64,000 nt of DNA from an uncultured Eubacteriales bacterium (GCA_902789365.1 CADANQ010000006.1:495-64494), one strand, 5' to 3'; shown: positions 34,486 through 43,828, numbered from the stretch's first letter. Translations and numbers: made by a program. The notes: generated from the letters alone by a model not told the origin.

Positions 34486-35838
34486 ATGGGTATTTATAAC
34501 GTGACGGAATTCGGCGCGGCCGCCGACGGGAAGACCAACTGCGCCTCCGCAATCCAGGCAGCCGTGAACGCGGCCCATCGGGCGGGCGGCGGCGTGGTGC
34601 TGCTGCCTGCGGGAAGATATTTCAGCGGATCGATCCTGCTGAAAAGCAACGTGGAACTGCGCCTGGAAACCGGCGCCGTGCTGATATCAAGCCTGAGGGA
34701 GGATGATATCCTGCCATTTCCCGCGGATCCCGCGGAAGGCCCCGTCGACGGCTGGAACGGAGGCTTTTTCCTCGGCGCGCGGGACGCGGAAAACATCACC
34801 CTGTCAGGGCAGGGCATTATTGACGGCCAGGGCGGAAAGGTATTCCGTGATGCCGGCGCGGACAGGGGCTTTCACGAATGCCCCAAGCAGGCGGCTTCAT
34901 TCCGGCCGCGCATGATCCTGTTTGAAAACGTGCGCAATCTGACCATCCGGGACGTGACCCTAAGGGACGCCGCTTTCTGGACGCTGCATATGGCCGGGTG
35001 CCGGCATGTGCGCATCCATGATATCCAAATCCTCAATGACGACCGCGGGGCCAACAATGACGGAATCGATCCCGATTGCTGCCGGGATGTGGTGATCACC
35101 GGATGTCTGGTGCATACCGGGGATGACGCCATCGTGCTTAAATCCACCGCGCCCATGGCAAGGCGCTACGGCCCCTGCGAGAACGTGATCATCAGCAGCT
35201 GCATCCTGCATTCCCGGGATTCGGCGCTGAAGATCGGCACTGAAACGCATGGGACCATCCGCAATGTGATCCTTTCCGACTGCGTGGTTAAGGACTGTTC
35301 CCGGGGCGTGGGCATCTGGGTCCGGGACGGCGGGACGGTGGAGCACATCCACGTGCGCCATCTGACCGGGTCCGTGCGGCGGTACGCGGACGCTTATGAT
35401 CTGCCCGGCGCGCCGGGCTGGTGGGGCAAGGGAGAACCGGTCTTCATCAGCGCCACGCCCCGGAAAGGCCGGGAGAACGATTTTCCCGGCGTGATCCGGG
35501 ATATTACGGTCTCCGATCTGGATATCCGGTGCGAAAGCTGTATTTTTCTGGGCGGGGAACAGTTAAGCCCCATTGAGCGGGTGCGATTCCGCGATATCCA
35601 TATTACATTTGAAAAACAGGGGACCCAGCCGGGCGGCTTGTTTGATGAGCAGCCTTCCGCGCGGCATATCTATCCCCACAGCATACCGGCGCTTTATGCC
35701 CGCCATGTGCGCGGGCTTTGGCTGAAAGACAGTACGGTACGTTTTTGCGGAGACCGGGAAGCGTGGAACGGGGGGTATACCCAGACGGAATTCTGTGAGG
35801 ATACGGACGTTTCATGGGACGGAGAAGAAAAATCGTGA
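34486..35838 (+). CDS. GH28 polygalacturonase-like glycosidase
   Basis: A 450-residue right-handed beta-helix enzyme. It opens YNVTEFGAAADGKTNCASA, and the catalytic aspartates are in NNDGIDPD (about residue 189) and TGDDAIVLKS (about 211-220). The usual G-H-G is replaced by RDSALKIGTET, a region that still fits exo-acting GH28 members. No signal peptide, so it probably works in the cytoplasm on imported pectin oligomers. ATG 34486 is preferred, with GGGAGA in front. It lies 111 bases ahead of a GH43 enzyme and likely shares its transcript. Confidence 0.9.
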   Translation: MGIYNVTEFGAAADGKTNCASAIQAAVNAAHRAGGGVVLLPAGRYFSGSILLKSNVELRLETGAVLISSLREDDILPFPADPAEGPVDGWNGGFFLGARDAENITLSGQGIIDGQGGKVFRDAGADRGFHECPKQAASFRPRMILFENVRNLTIRDVTLRDAAFWTLHMAGCRHVRIHDIQILNDDRGANNDGIDPDCCRDVVITGCLVHTGDDAIVLKSTAPMARRYGPCENVIISSCILHSRDSALKIGTETHGTIRNVILSDCVVKDCSRGVGIWVRDGGTVEHIHVRHLTGSVRRYADAYDLPGAPGWWGKGEPVFISATPRKGRENDFPGVIRDITVSDLDIRCESCIFLGGEQLSPIERVRFRDIHITFEKQGTQPGGLFDEQPSARHIYPHSIPALYARHVRGLWLKDSTVRFCGDREAWNGGYTQTEFCEDTDVSWDGEEKS

Positions 35839-35949
35839 TGAACGGTTCCGAAGAGACCCGGAAAATCGATCTTTTGGGCTGCCATGAAGACCGGAGATCG
35901 GGAACCGGGCCACCGAACGGTGTGTCAAAGGGAAAAGGAGGAGGCCGAT

Positions 35950-37455
35950 ATGATGAAAAAAATAACCGCGATTATCATCGCCGGCGTTTTGCTGCCGGGC
36001 ATAATTTCCGTTTCATCACTTGCCTTGGGGGACGGGAAAATTCCCGTAGGCAGATCCTGTAAGTACTTCGGCGAAGGCAACCCGATCTCCTCCCAGGTGT
36101 TCTGCGCCGATCCGACGGCCGTCGAATACAACGGACGGCTGTATGTCTACGGAACAAGCGACCGGCAGCAGTGCGATATAAAAGGCCCCGACGCGGACAA
36201 TACCTACGAAATGATCAAATCCATTGAGGTTTTTTCCACCGACGATATGGTCAACTGGGAATACCACGGAGCCATCAATGTCGGCGAGATCGCCCCGTGG
36301 ATCGCCAATTCATGGGCCCCGTCGGTGGTTTCGCGCGCGGAAGAGGACGGCCTGACCCATTTTTATCTGTACTTTTCAAACAACGGGACCGGCTGCGGCG
36401 TCATTACCGCCACGGACCCCCTGGGCCCCTGGAGCGATCCGCTGGGCAGACCGCTGATCCGCAGCGATACGCCGGGCCTGACGGACTGCCCGAACCCCTT
36501 CGATCCCGGCGCGGTCATTGACGGAGACGGCGTCGGATGGCTTTCCTTTGGCGGAGGCAGGGCCGGGAACGGCACGGAATATATGCCGGGAAGCGCCAGA
36601 ATCGTCAGGCTTGGACCGGACATGCTGTCCTTTGACAGCGAGTTTGTCGTTATTCCCGCTCCGTATTTTTTTGAGGCGAGCGAACTGAACTATATCAACG
36701 GCACATGGATCTATACCTACTGCTCGGACTGGAGCGATCACGGCAGCCGGTGGGAATACGGAACGCCCGCGCCGGGCGGCTGTGCGATGATCTGGATGAA
36801 AACAAATACGCCCCTTGACCCGGAAAGCTGGGAAATGGGCGGGGAATGTCTGAAAAATCCCGGGGAATTCGGTTTTGATTACTCCAACAACCATACGCAT
36901 CTGCAGAAATTCATGGGCCGCTGGTATATTTTCTATCATACCCTGGTCCTAAGAAAGGCGATGGGCATCCGGGGAGGCTATCGGAGCATCTGCGTGGACG
37001 AAATCCGGGTGGACGAAGAGGCGGCGGTCATTGAGGGCGGCAAAGGCACGCGGCAGGGCGTGACCGTCCCGCCGCGTACCGTGAGCCCGTATGTCCCGCA
37101 TCCCGGCGCGCAGATCGCAGCCGGAGCGGATATCTCGTATGACGTTGACGACATGCGCGCCCCGCTTGCGGTCAGCAACGGGAAAGGAGCCTGGACAAGC
37201 TTCCTTCGCGCGGATTTTTCGGCGGAGGGCCGGCCGGAGAAGGCAGTTTTTTCAGCCCGTGTTCAGGGCCCCGGAGAAGTGGAGGTCCGCCTGGATTCCC
37301 CGACGGGAAGGCTGATCGCCCGTGTTTCGGCGGAGCGCGGCGAAGCGCCCATACCGCATTGGATCGCCGCCGTGCATGATCTGTATTTCGTATTCGGCGA
37401 AAAAGGCGCGTCGGTCGTCACCTGGGAGATTATCGGGGATCTGTCTGATCCTTGA
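35950..37455 (+). CDS. Secreted GH43-type glycosidase with C-terminal beta domain
   Basis: A 501-residue protein with a signal peptide (MMKKITAIIIAGVLLPGIIS, cleavage near residue 27). The five-bladed propeller shows the catalytic base in VFCADPTAVEYNGRLYVYG, the pKa-modulating aspartate region DPGAVIDGDGVGWLSFGG, and the acid glutamate in FFEASELNYINGTWIYTY. From about residue 385 a beta-sandwich module follows, like a carbohydrate-binding domain. GH43 enzymes remove arabinose or xylose from plant polymers. With GH28 it forms a small pectin/arabinoxylan unit. AGGAGGAGGCCGAT precedes the start. Confidence 0.9.
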   Translation: MMKKITAIIIAGVLLPGIISVSSLALGDGKIPVGRSCKYFGEGNPISSQVFCADPTAVEYNGRLYVYGTSDRQQCDIKGPDADNTYEMIKSIEVFSTDDMVNWEYHGAINVGEIAPWIANSWAPSVVSRAEEDGLTHFYLYFSNNGTGCGVITATDPLGPWSDPLGRPLIRSDTPGLTDCPNPFDPGAVIDGDGVGWLSFGGGRAGNGTEYMPGSARIVRLGPDMLSFDSEFVVIPAPYFFEASELNYINGTWIYTYCSDWSDHGSRWEYGTPAPGGCAMIWMKTNTPLDPESWEMGGECLKNPGEFGFDYSNNHTHLQKFMGRWYIFYHTLVLRKAMGIRGGYRSICVDEIRVDEEAAVIEGGKGTRQGVTVPPRTVSPYVPHPGAQIAAGADISYDVDDMRAPLAVSNGKGAWTSFLRADFSAEGRPEKAVFSARVQGPGEVEVRLDSPTGRLIARVSAERGEAPIPHWIAAVHDLYFVFGEKGASVVTWEIIGDLSDP

Positions 37456-37502
37456 AGCGAAAGCGCCGTGAGCGGCGGAGACGAATAAGGACCGGAGAAA
37501 CG

Positions 37503-38192
37503 TTAAGGCTGCCCCCCGCCGTTTACGTTCTGGATATAGTCATCCTTCGGAATCATCGGGCGTTCCAGCTCCGCGACGGTTTCGGCTGAAAGCCTGAGCG
37601 AAGAAGCGTATTCCCGGCCCGCCTGTTCAAACCGAGCAAGCAGAGGCTCCGCCACGGCTTCGGCGGCGGGAACGTTCAGCAGCGGGGCCTCCGGAACGCA
37701 GACCATGTCGGGATGACCGAAACAGACATCGCACATGGCGCGAAGGCCGTCAAAATTACCCTCCCAGTCCGGGAAGCCGCAGCCGCAGATCACCAGCGTA
37801 TGCATTTCGGAAAAATCGGCCAGGGCCTCGTGACGGACCGTTCCGTCCGCTTCCTGCACCATGTTCATCTTTACCAGGGGGATCGTCCGGTCCAGGACCG
37901 CCTTGAGATGGGACGGCATGGCGTAGCAGTACAGGGGGAAGCTCCAGATGATCACATCCGAGGCGCGGTACAGGTCCAGGATATCGTTCTGGTCGTCATG
38001 GATTACACAGTGCCCGTCCTGGTTCCGCCAGCAGGCAAAGCATCCCCTGCAGGGGGCGACCGCCTTTTCGATCACGTTGATCACACGAACGTCATGTTCC
38101 CGATCCTTGTTCATGCCCCGGAGGAAGGCTTCCGTCAGGCGGAAGGTATCGCTTTTCTTTTTGGGGCTTCCGTTCAGCACCAGTATCTTCAT
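37503..38192 (-). CDS. Flavodoxin-fold NAD(P)H-dependent FMN reductase family protein
   Basis: A 229-residue flavodoxin-fold oxidoreductase. The FMN phosphate loop is LNGSPKKKSDTFRL (residues 6-19), followed by CRGCFACWRNQDGHC, the cysteine-rich stretch seen in the iron-sulfur flavoprotein and multimeric flavodoxin groups, and IIWSFPLYCYAMPSHLKAVLD. It probably reduces flavin, quinone or nitro compounds. Convergent with GH43, and divergent from the GNAT-methyltransferase gene. Confidence 0.85.
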   Translation of the reverse strand: MKILVLNGSPKKKSDTFRLTEAFLRGMNKDREHDVRVINVIEKAVAPCRGCFACWRNQDGHCVIHDDQNDILDLYRASDVIIWSFPLYCYAMPSHLKAVLDRTIPLVKMNMVQEADGTVRHEALADFSEMHTLVICGCGFPDWEGNFDGLRAMCDVCFGHPDMVCVPEAPLLNVPAAEAVAEPLLARFEQAGREYASSLRLSAETVAELERPMIPKDDYIQNVNGGGQP

Positions 38193-38312
38193 TTTTTTCT
38201 CACCTCTGTTTTTTAAATGTTTTTATTCGGATGTTATCCCGCCCGCACAACTGTACCGCGGCATAACGGAAACGGCAATCCACTTTTCGTGGATATCCTC
38301 AAGGAGGACCGC

Positions 38313-39575
38313 ATGGAATTCCTGCCTGTTAAAGAACTGCGCGGAGAAGAGATCCTTCTGTGCCTTGAGAAGACCTGCGAAGCGCGGCCTGAAAAGCAAT
38401 GGGTCCCGGCGTATTATTTTTCGATCTGTCTGCCGGACGGGACGAAGATCGGGTACTGCGACCTGCGCGTCGGGCACAACGACCGGCTATATATCGGCGG
38501 CAATATCAGCTATGGGATCGACGAAGCACACCGGGGACATCATTACGCGTCAGAGGCCTGCAAACTGCTGTTAGACCTGGCCAGGAAGCATCATATGGGA
38601 TATGTCATCATCACCTGCGATCCGGACAACAGGGCTTCTCGGAGAACATGCGAACTGGCGGGCGGTAAATACCTGGAAACCGCGGCGGTCCCGGAATGGC
38701 ACAATATGTACGAAGAGGGCATGCGCCGGGTGAGGGTGTACAGGTTTGAACTGGAAGACGGGCAGGAAGGAAAAGCCGGGGTCAGCGACAGCGAAACGGT
38801 CAGACAGCAGTACGGTACGGCTTCACGCTTGAATACCCGGATCTCGATCCACAGCAAATATTCAACCAACAAACAGGGCTTCGGAAACTGGATCGTGTCC
38901 CATTACCGGCTGCGGGAGGGCATGTCTGTGCTGGAGCTTGGGTGCGGTACCGGGGAAATGTGGCTCGGCAAAGGGAGGATCATCAGCGGATGCTCCCGTT
39001 TTGTGCTGTCTGACTTTTCCGAAGGGATGCTGGACAAGGCAAAAGAAACCCTCCGCGGGCAGAAGGGAATCGAATACCGTATTATAGATATTCAGGATAT
39101 TCCTTTCGCGGACCGGGAATTCGACGCGGTGATCGCCAACATGATGCTCTACCACGTGCCGGACCTGAATAAGGGACTCCGGGAAGTCAGGCGCGTAATG
39201 AAGGAGGACGGGTCATTCTACTGCGCGACCTATGGGGAAAACGGGATGATGAAATACATTTGCGGCCTGTTTGAGGACCGCAATATCCGGGAACCTGCGA
39301 ACGACGCCTTCACGCTGCAAAACGGGGAAAGCAAACTGAAAACCGTTTTTTCGGATGCGGAAAGATTTTTGTATGAAGATTCTCTGGAGATTACCGACGT
39401 GGGGGACATGGTGGACTATATATACTCCCTGAACGGAATGACGGAGCTTAGGAAGCTGCCGGAAAGCGAGATTCGCGGCGTGCTGCAAAAGAATATGCGC
39501 GGCGGGGTCCTGCGTGTTCCCAAGGAATACGGGATGTTTATCGCAGGCGGTTTTACAGGGACAGGACCGCTGTGA
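38313..39575 (+). CDS. GNAT acetyltransferase fused to SAM-dependent methyltransferase
   Basis: A 420-residue fusion. Residues 1-165 are a GNAT (YYFSICLPDGTKIGYCDLR, GIDEAHRGHHYASEACKLLL, DPDNRASRRTCELAGGKYL). Residues 180-420 are a class I methyltransferase (LNTRISIHSKYSTNKQGFGN, VLELGCGTGEMWLGKG, FDAVIANMMLYHVPDL). The join is in EGKAGVSDSETV, where the methyltransferase starts at about its normal first residue but with GTC in place of a start codon. ATG 38313 has AAGGAGGACCGC in front. The two domains may act on one substrate, or the fusion may be accidental. Confidence 0.8.
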   Translation: MEFLPVKELRGEEILLCLEKTCEARPEKQWVPAYYFSICLPDGTKIGYCDLRVGHNDRLYIGGNISYGIDEAHRGHHYASEACKLLLDLARKHHMGYVIITCDPDNRASRRTCELAGGKYLETAAVPEWHNMYEEGMRRVRVYRFELEDGQEGKAGVSDSETVRQQYGTASRLNTRISIHSKYSTNKQGFGNWIVSHYRLREGMSVLELGCGTGEMWLGKGRIISGCSRFVLSDFSEGMLDKAKETLRGQKGIEYRIIDIQDIPFADREFDAVIANMMLYHVPDLNKGLREVRRVMKEDGSFYCATYGENGMMKYICGLFEDRNIREPANDAFTLQNGESKLKTVFSDAERFLYEDSLEITDVGDMVDYIYSLNGMTELRKLPESEIRGVLQKNMRGGVLRVPKEYGMFIAGGFTGTGPL

Positions 39576-39902
39576 CAAAGTTCATACAGCCATGCAAAAG
39601 CCAGCTGGGAAGGATGGAACCGCCGTTCCGTTTTTCATTGAGCCAACCCTGAAACCAGCCGAAGAAGCCGGGAAGAGCTGTCAGCAGAAGAAAGGCTCCC
39701 GCGCTTTTTGACGCAAGTCCGAAGGGAATCCCGTGCATCAGACCGAAGAGGACCGCCTGCGCCGTATTGGCAATCCGAAAACCGAAACGTTTCTGTACGG
39801 TCTTCAGATTTCTTTCTTTCGCGATGCCGCAAGCCATACAAGAAACGGAACAAGCGAAAACAGGAGCGCCTGTATAACGGAACCGATCAATTCATTCATC
39901 AT
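39553..39902 (-). pseudogene. CPBP intramembrane protease family relic
   Basis: From ATG 39902 a frame reads MMNELIGSVIQALLFSL, then VPFLVWLAASRKKEI and a stop, the N-terminus of a CPBP (Abi) protein. In another frame the C-terminal half follows (RFGFRIANTAQAVLFGLMHG, PSWLLHGCMNFVTAVLSL), with the second and third histidine motifs. The middle part with the E-E-x-x-x-R motif is missing. The product cannot be an active protease. Confidence 0.7.
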
Positions 39903-39965
39903 ATTCCGCCTGCTTCGAAAACGCTGACAGGGGGCGGGAAGATTATGGTCCGCGGCAAAGCCCGA

Positions 39966-40298
39966 TCAGCTATTCAGATTGTTTTTTGCTTCCGGATTGT
40001 TTTCGGTGATTACCGCCAGCTTTTTACAGGTCTCCTTTTCGCCGCAATCGCCGCAAGTCTCGACCGCGCGTGAGAGCGCGCATTTGCGGATGGCGCAAAG
40101 GGACGAACAGTAAGGGGTCTTCACCCCGTCAAGGCGGCACCCTGTGCAATTGATCATTTCCGGGGTGATCGGGACGCCGTTCATTTCGGACCATTCTTTT
40201 GCAACCTTCCGGCGCAGCGCGTCATCGTTGTTTGCCGTCGCAAACCGGGCTTCGCAGAATTCGCAATCCAGCCCGCAGAACGCGATATACTTTTTCAT
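39966..40298 (-). CDS. DUF3795 cysteine-rich protein
   Basis: A 110-residue protein of the DUF3795 type, with twelve cysteines spread in pairs (AFCGLDCEFCEA, NCTGCRLDG, YCSSLCAIRKCAL, TCGDCGEKETCKKL). The pattern suggests metal or iron-sulfur binding. Its promoter on the minus strand is exceptionally clear and holds two operator-like palindromes, so expression is probably tightly controlled. Function unknown. A good RBS (GGAGGTCTCGTC) precedes the ATG. Confidence 0.8.
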   Translation of the reverse strand: MKKYIAFCGLDCEFCEARFATANNDDALRRKVAKEWSEMNGVPITPEMINCTGCRLDGVKTPYCSSLCAIRKCALSRAVETCGDCGEKETCKKLAVITENNPEAKNNLNS

Positions 40299-40348
40299 GA
40301 CGAGACCTCCTCCGACAGAACACTTGTATACATCCGGTTTGGGAAAAG

Positions 40349-40398
40349 TGTGAACGCACGGTCACTTCTATTATAGTGAACGTGCGTTCACATGTCAA
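40349..40398 (-). promoter_or_regulatory. Promoter with tandem TetR-like operators for the DUF3795 gene
   Basis: On the minus strand TTGACA (40398-40393) and TATAAT (40375-40370) are 17 bases apart. The spacer is filled by the perfect palindrome GTGAACG-TG-CGTTCAC (40376-40391). A second copy with one mismatch lies at 40350-40365, just downstream of the -10 box. The outer arms also form TGTGAACGCACG / CGTGCGTTCACA. The layout fits a TetR-type repressor, but no matching regulator gene is adjacent. Confidence 0.75.
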
Positions 40399-40513
40399 GG
40401 CTTTTTTTCGGTCATCGAAGCCTGTCCGGGCTTGCATTTTATGCCTGTCCACAAAGATAAACGGAACGAAGCAAAACGGAACCTCATTCAATACCCGAAT
40501 CTCAACTAAATAA

Positions 40514-40565
40514 TATCGTAATACGATAAAAATATATTGACAAACAAACCGATCCACTGTATGAT
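40514..40565 (+). promoter_or_regulatory. Promoter and palindrome for the DUF2975-YozG pair
   Basis: TTGACA (40537-40542) and TATGAT (40560-40565) have a 17-base spacer. The perfect palindrome TATCGTA-A-TACGATA (40514-40528) lies just upstream of the -35 box. The small XRE regulator encoded in this transcript is the likely binder. Confidence 0.75.
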
Positions 40566-40600
40566 GCCAATGAACGCATCATCACGGGGAGGTTATGAAC

Positions 40601-41080
40601 ATGAACCAGAAGAAACTTTCCGCCTGGCTGAGGGGCATTGTAATCGGGATCGGGATTTGCGGACTGATCGTGTATTTTATTATCCTGCCCACCATCGGAG
40701 ATTCCCTGCGGCAGAGCTATCCGGAATTTGCCGCATGGCATTGGCCGTGGATGATTTTCCTTTGGGTGACGGCCGTTCCCTGTTATGCCGCCCTGCTGAT
40801 GGGCTGGAAGATCGCGGCGAACATCGGGCTGGACCGTTCCTTTTCCCAGGAGAATGCCCGGCTTTTGCAGATTATCGCGGGCCTTGCCGCCGGGGATACG
40901 GCTTACTTCTTTGCCGGGAACATCGTCATGTTTTTCATGAACATGAACCATCCGGGCATTTTCCTTCTGTCCCTGCTGATCTGCTTTGCCGGGATTTCCG
41001 TGACGGTGGCGGCGGTTTGCCTGTCCCACCTGGTGTACAAAGCGGCGGATTTGCAGGAACAGAGCGATCTGACGATATAA
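40601..41080 (+). CDS. DUF2975 family membrane protein
   Basis: About 160 residues with four membrane helices (GIVIGIGICGLIVYFIILP, WPWMIFLWVTAVPCYAALLM, IAGLAAGDTAYFFAGNIVMF and LLSLLICFAGISVTVAAVCL). The family is commonly paired with a small XRE (YozG-like) regulator, which follows here after 11 bases. The start may be 40595 or 40601 (MNMNQKK); the GGGGAGG at 40586 favours the first or second methionine. Function unknown; such pairs may sense membrane or stress signals. Confidence 0.8.
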   Translation: MNQKKLSAWLRGIVIGIGICGLIVYFIILPTIGDSLRQSYPEFAAWHWPWMIFLWVTAVPCYAALLMGWKIAANIGLDRSFSQENARLLQIIAGLAAGDTAYFFAGNIVMFFMNMNHPGIFLLSLLICFAGISVTVAAVCLSHLVYKAADLQEQSDLTI

Positions 41081-41091
41081 GGAGGCACGGC

Positions 41092-41322
41092 ATGGAAAAA
41101 GATGCGCAGGGCGAGATCGTCTTCAATATCGACGTCATGCTGGCAAAGCGAAAAATGAGCCTGACGGAATTGAGCCGGCGGGTGGGCATCACCATGGCCA
41201 ACATGTCCGTCCTGAAGACCGGCAAGGCGAAGGCCATTCGCATCACCACCCTGGCGGCGCTGTGCGAGGCGCTGAACTGCCAGCCGGGGGATTTGCTGGA
41301 GTATCGGGATACGGGGAAATGA
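41092..41322 (+). CDS. YozG-like XRE family regulator
   Basis: A 76-residue Cro/CI helix-turn-helix protein (NIDVMLAKRKMSLTELSRRV, GITMANMSVLKTGKAKAIR, LAALCEALNCQPGDLLEY). Full length for the YozG group. It is translated right after the DUF2975 gene (AGGAGGCACGGC) and probably binds the palindrome at 40514-40528. Confidence 0.85.
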   Translation: MEKDAQGEIVFNIDVMLAKRKMSLTELSRRVGITMANMSVLKTGKAKAIRITTLAALCEALNCQPGDLLEYRDTGK

Positions 41323-41367
41323 ATCTCGTGTCACGCAGCAGGGTTTGAAACGGGGGTTTTGATTATT

Positions 41368-42897
41368 ATGACGGAAAAAATGGCGGATTTCGGGACGGAG
41401 GCTTTGAACAGCCCGGGAAAGACTTGTCCCGGGACGGAAAGAATCCCATTGGGCCGTCCGGGATGCGCGATGCTGGCATTGTGCTTTGCCGCAGCGCTGA
41501 CATACTGCTTCGGCCATGACTGGTTCGATCCTTCCGGGTTCGGACCGGGGATCGGGCTTGCGGTCACCCATATGATCCTTACGGCGGCGTCGCTCCTTAT
41601 GGCAAAGAGACAAAAAAGGCTGAGGTTCAGCCGGACGGGGGTATTCCTTCTTGTGATATCCGCGCTGCTCGGAGCCTCATACGCGGTTTTTGCCAACGCC
41701 GCGATGAGGCGGATGAACCTTCCCGTATTGTGCCTTGTCACCGCCCAGGCCCTGTTCGCCCTGACGGGAGCAAATCGGGGATATGCGCTGTCCGGCGCCG
41801 GACTGTGGGAAGGACTGCGGCGCTATGGGGACAGTCTTGTCCGCTGGTGGAAAACGCCTTTCGTTTCTCTGGCCCGGGAAAAACGAAACGGAAAGGACGT
41901 TCGGCGGAATCTGTTCCTGGGCGTGATGCTTGCCCTGGCCGCTTCGCTTTTCGCCGCGTTCCTCCTTTCGACAGCGGATCAGGTTTTTTCCGGAATCCTG
42001 CAGGGCGCCGCGGAACGGGCGGCAAGGGCGGACGGAACATTTGCGCTGAGGGCGGCCGCCGCGCCTGCGCTGACGCTTGCCCTTTTTTCACATCGTTTCA
42101 GCCTGCTTCAAAAACCGCGGGAAATCGCGGCGCCTTCTCCCCGGGTGATGGACGCGGCCGCCTTCTGCCTGGTGCTGTCGGGCCTTTCGATGGTCTACGC
42201 GCTCTTCGGATACGTACAGATACGCTATCTGTTCGCGGGAACCGAAAGCGTCAGGATGAGCGGCGGATACGCGGCTTACGCCCGAAGCGGTTTCTTCCAG
42301 CTGACGCTGGTTGCGCTTTTGACATTGGGCGTCATCCTGCCGGCTCTCGCCCTGTTTGGGAAAAACCGCGCCGTGCGTCTGCTGTGCGCCCTGACAGCCC
42401 TGCTGACAGCGGTCATCGATGTTTCCGCTTTCGTTCGGATGAGGCTTTATATTGAAGCCTATGGCCTGTCCACGCTGCGGGTGGTTACTTTATGGGGCAT
42501 CGGCGTCATTATGATCGCGCTGCTTGCGGTCATCGCGAAAACCGTTTGGCCCGGATGGAAGCTGTGTCCCGTTCTGGCCTCTGTTATTCTGATCACATGG
42601 GTGGCGCTCAACTGGATCAACGTCGACCGGGTGGTGGCAAACGACCTGGTATTCCGTTTCAACACAAATACCGAAGGAACCGTCAGCCTTCAGACCCTTG
42701 CGTCGGACCGGTACTGGAGCCCGGACTATTACGCCGCCTTCCGGAATATCGCCGATCCCTCCGCCCGCCGGGAAGCCCTTGAGATGCTGGACGAAAGAGC
42801 GGAGGAGAAAAGATCGGGCAGGCCCATGAAGGATCCGCCCGCGTATGACTGGAGCCTGGCGTGGCTCCGCCGCGGCGGAGACGGGGTCGGGGAATAG
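41368..42897 (+). CDS. DUF4173/DUF4153-type membrane protein
   Basis: A 509-residue protein with about twelve membrane helices and a soluble tail of roughly 80 residues (from VVANDLVFRFNTNTEGTVSL). The pattern, including NWINVDRVVANDL-x-RF and SPDYYAAF, matches DUF4173 membrane proteins of Bacillota, which often sit near small regulators such as the one upstream. ATG 41368 is preferred over TTG 41359. Function unknown. Convergent with the EamA gene; a short GC hairpin (42931-42943) separates them. Confidence 0.75.
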   Translation: MTEKMADFGTEALNSPGKTCPGTERIPLGRPGCAMLALCFAAALTYCFGHDWFDPSGFGPGIGLAVTHMILTAASLLMAKRQKRLRFSRTGVFLLVISALLGASYAVFANAAMRRMNLPVLCLVTAQALFALTGANRGYALSGAGLWEGLRRYGDSLVRWWKTPFVSLAREKRNGKDVRRNLFLGVMLALAASLFAAFLLSTADQVFSGILQGAAERAARADGTFALRAAAAPALTLALFSHRFSLLQKPREIAAPSPRVMDAAAFCLVLSGLSMVYALFGYVQIRYLFAGTESVRMSGGYAAYARSGFFQLTLVALLTLGVILPALALFGKNRAVRLLCALTALLTAVIDVSAFVRMRLYIEAYGLSTLRVVTLWGIGVIMIALLAVIAKTVWPGWKLCPVLASVILITWVALNWINVDRVVANDLVFRFNTNTEGTVSLQTLASDRYWSPDYYAAFRNIADPSARREALEMLDERAEEKRSGRPMKDPPAYDWSLAWLRRGGDGVGE

Positions 42898-42961
42898 ACG
42901 CCCGGTGTGATCGCTGCTTTTTTCAACAGACCGGCAGCGCCGGAACTGTTTGCCGGACGCG

Positions 42962-43828
42962 TTAATCCTTCTGATCCCGGTTCACCACCCAGGTACCGGC
43001 GATCATGATCCCGAGCGCGGCGAAGAACAGCAGGCCGGGCGTTTCATGGAAGATGACAAAGGACATCAGCACGCCGATAAACGGGGCGACCGCGTAAAAT
43101 GCGCTGGTTTTCGCGGCGCCGAGATCCCTTTGCGCATAAACATAGAAATAAATGCTCAGTCCGTAGGCTACAAATCCCAGCAGCAGTATTTTCAGGAGGT
43201 CTCCCCACGCAGGCAGGGATTCCCCGACGAAAAGGCCGATAATCACCGATCCGGCACCCGAACCGAAGCCTTTGATTACCACGATTTCCAGAGGATCGCC
43301 TTTGGACAGGCATCGGGTGCAGTTGTTTTCCAGCCCCCAGCAGACGCAGGCAGCCAGGACAAAAAGCGAACCGACGGAAAAACGAAAGCTGTCGGCATCC
43401 TCCACGGACAGGAGGGCGCTGGAGAGGGTAATCAGGGCAATTGCAGCCCAGAGACGCTTGCCGATCTTTTCCCGGAAGATGATCAGGGCGATGAGGGCTG
43501 TGGCGACAATCTCAAAATTGTTGAGCAGTGAGGCGTTTGCCGCCGGGGTGCTTCGCAGACCGATCAAAAGAAAGATCGGGGCGGCGATATCAAGGACCAC
43601 CATGCCAATGGCATAGGGCAGGTCCTTTTTTGTAAGCCTTCTTTCCCGTTTTCCATGCTTTGCAGCGGTTCGGATCAGTCCCATGAGCGCCATGCCGAGG
43701 CCCGCCCCCAGGTACAGGAAGCCGGCCATCATGGTGGGCGGCACGCTTTGCAAAAGCAGCTTGGATACCGGCGCGTTCAGGGCGTAAAGCGCGGCGGCCA
43801 GGACCGCAAAGGCAACGGCTTTTTTCAA
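42962..43828 (-). CDS. EamA family (DMT superfamily) transporter
   Basis: A 288-residue transporter with ten membrane helices in two repeats (AFAVLAAALYALNAPVSKLL; GSLFVLAACVCWGLENNCTR). The start is placed at TTG 43828 because GGGAGGA lies eight bases upstream and the protein then begins at the first helix; the longer frame to 43924 has no RBS. The family exports amino acids, metabolites or drugs. It is divergent from a TetR gene 170 bases away, which is its likely regulator. Confidence 0.9.
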   Translation of the reverse strand: MKKAVAFAVLAAALYALNAPVSKLLLQSVPPTMMAGFLYLGAGLGMALMGLIRTAAKHGKRERRLTKKDLPYAIGMVVLDIAAPIFLLIGLRSTPAANASLLNNFEIVATALIALIIFREKIGKRLWAAIALITLSSALLSVEDADSFRFSVGSLFVLAACVCWGLENNCTRCLSKGDPLEIVVIKGFGSGAGSVIIGLFVGESLPAWGDLLKILLLGFVAYGLSIYFYVYAQRDLGAAKTSAFYAVAPFIGVLMSFVIFHETPGLLFFAALGIMIAGTWVVNRDQKD

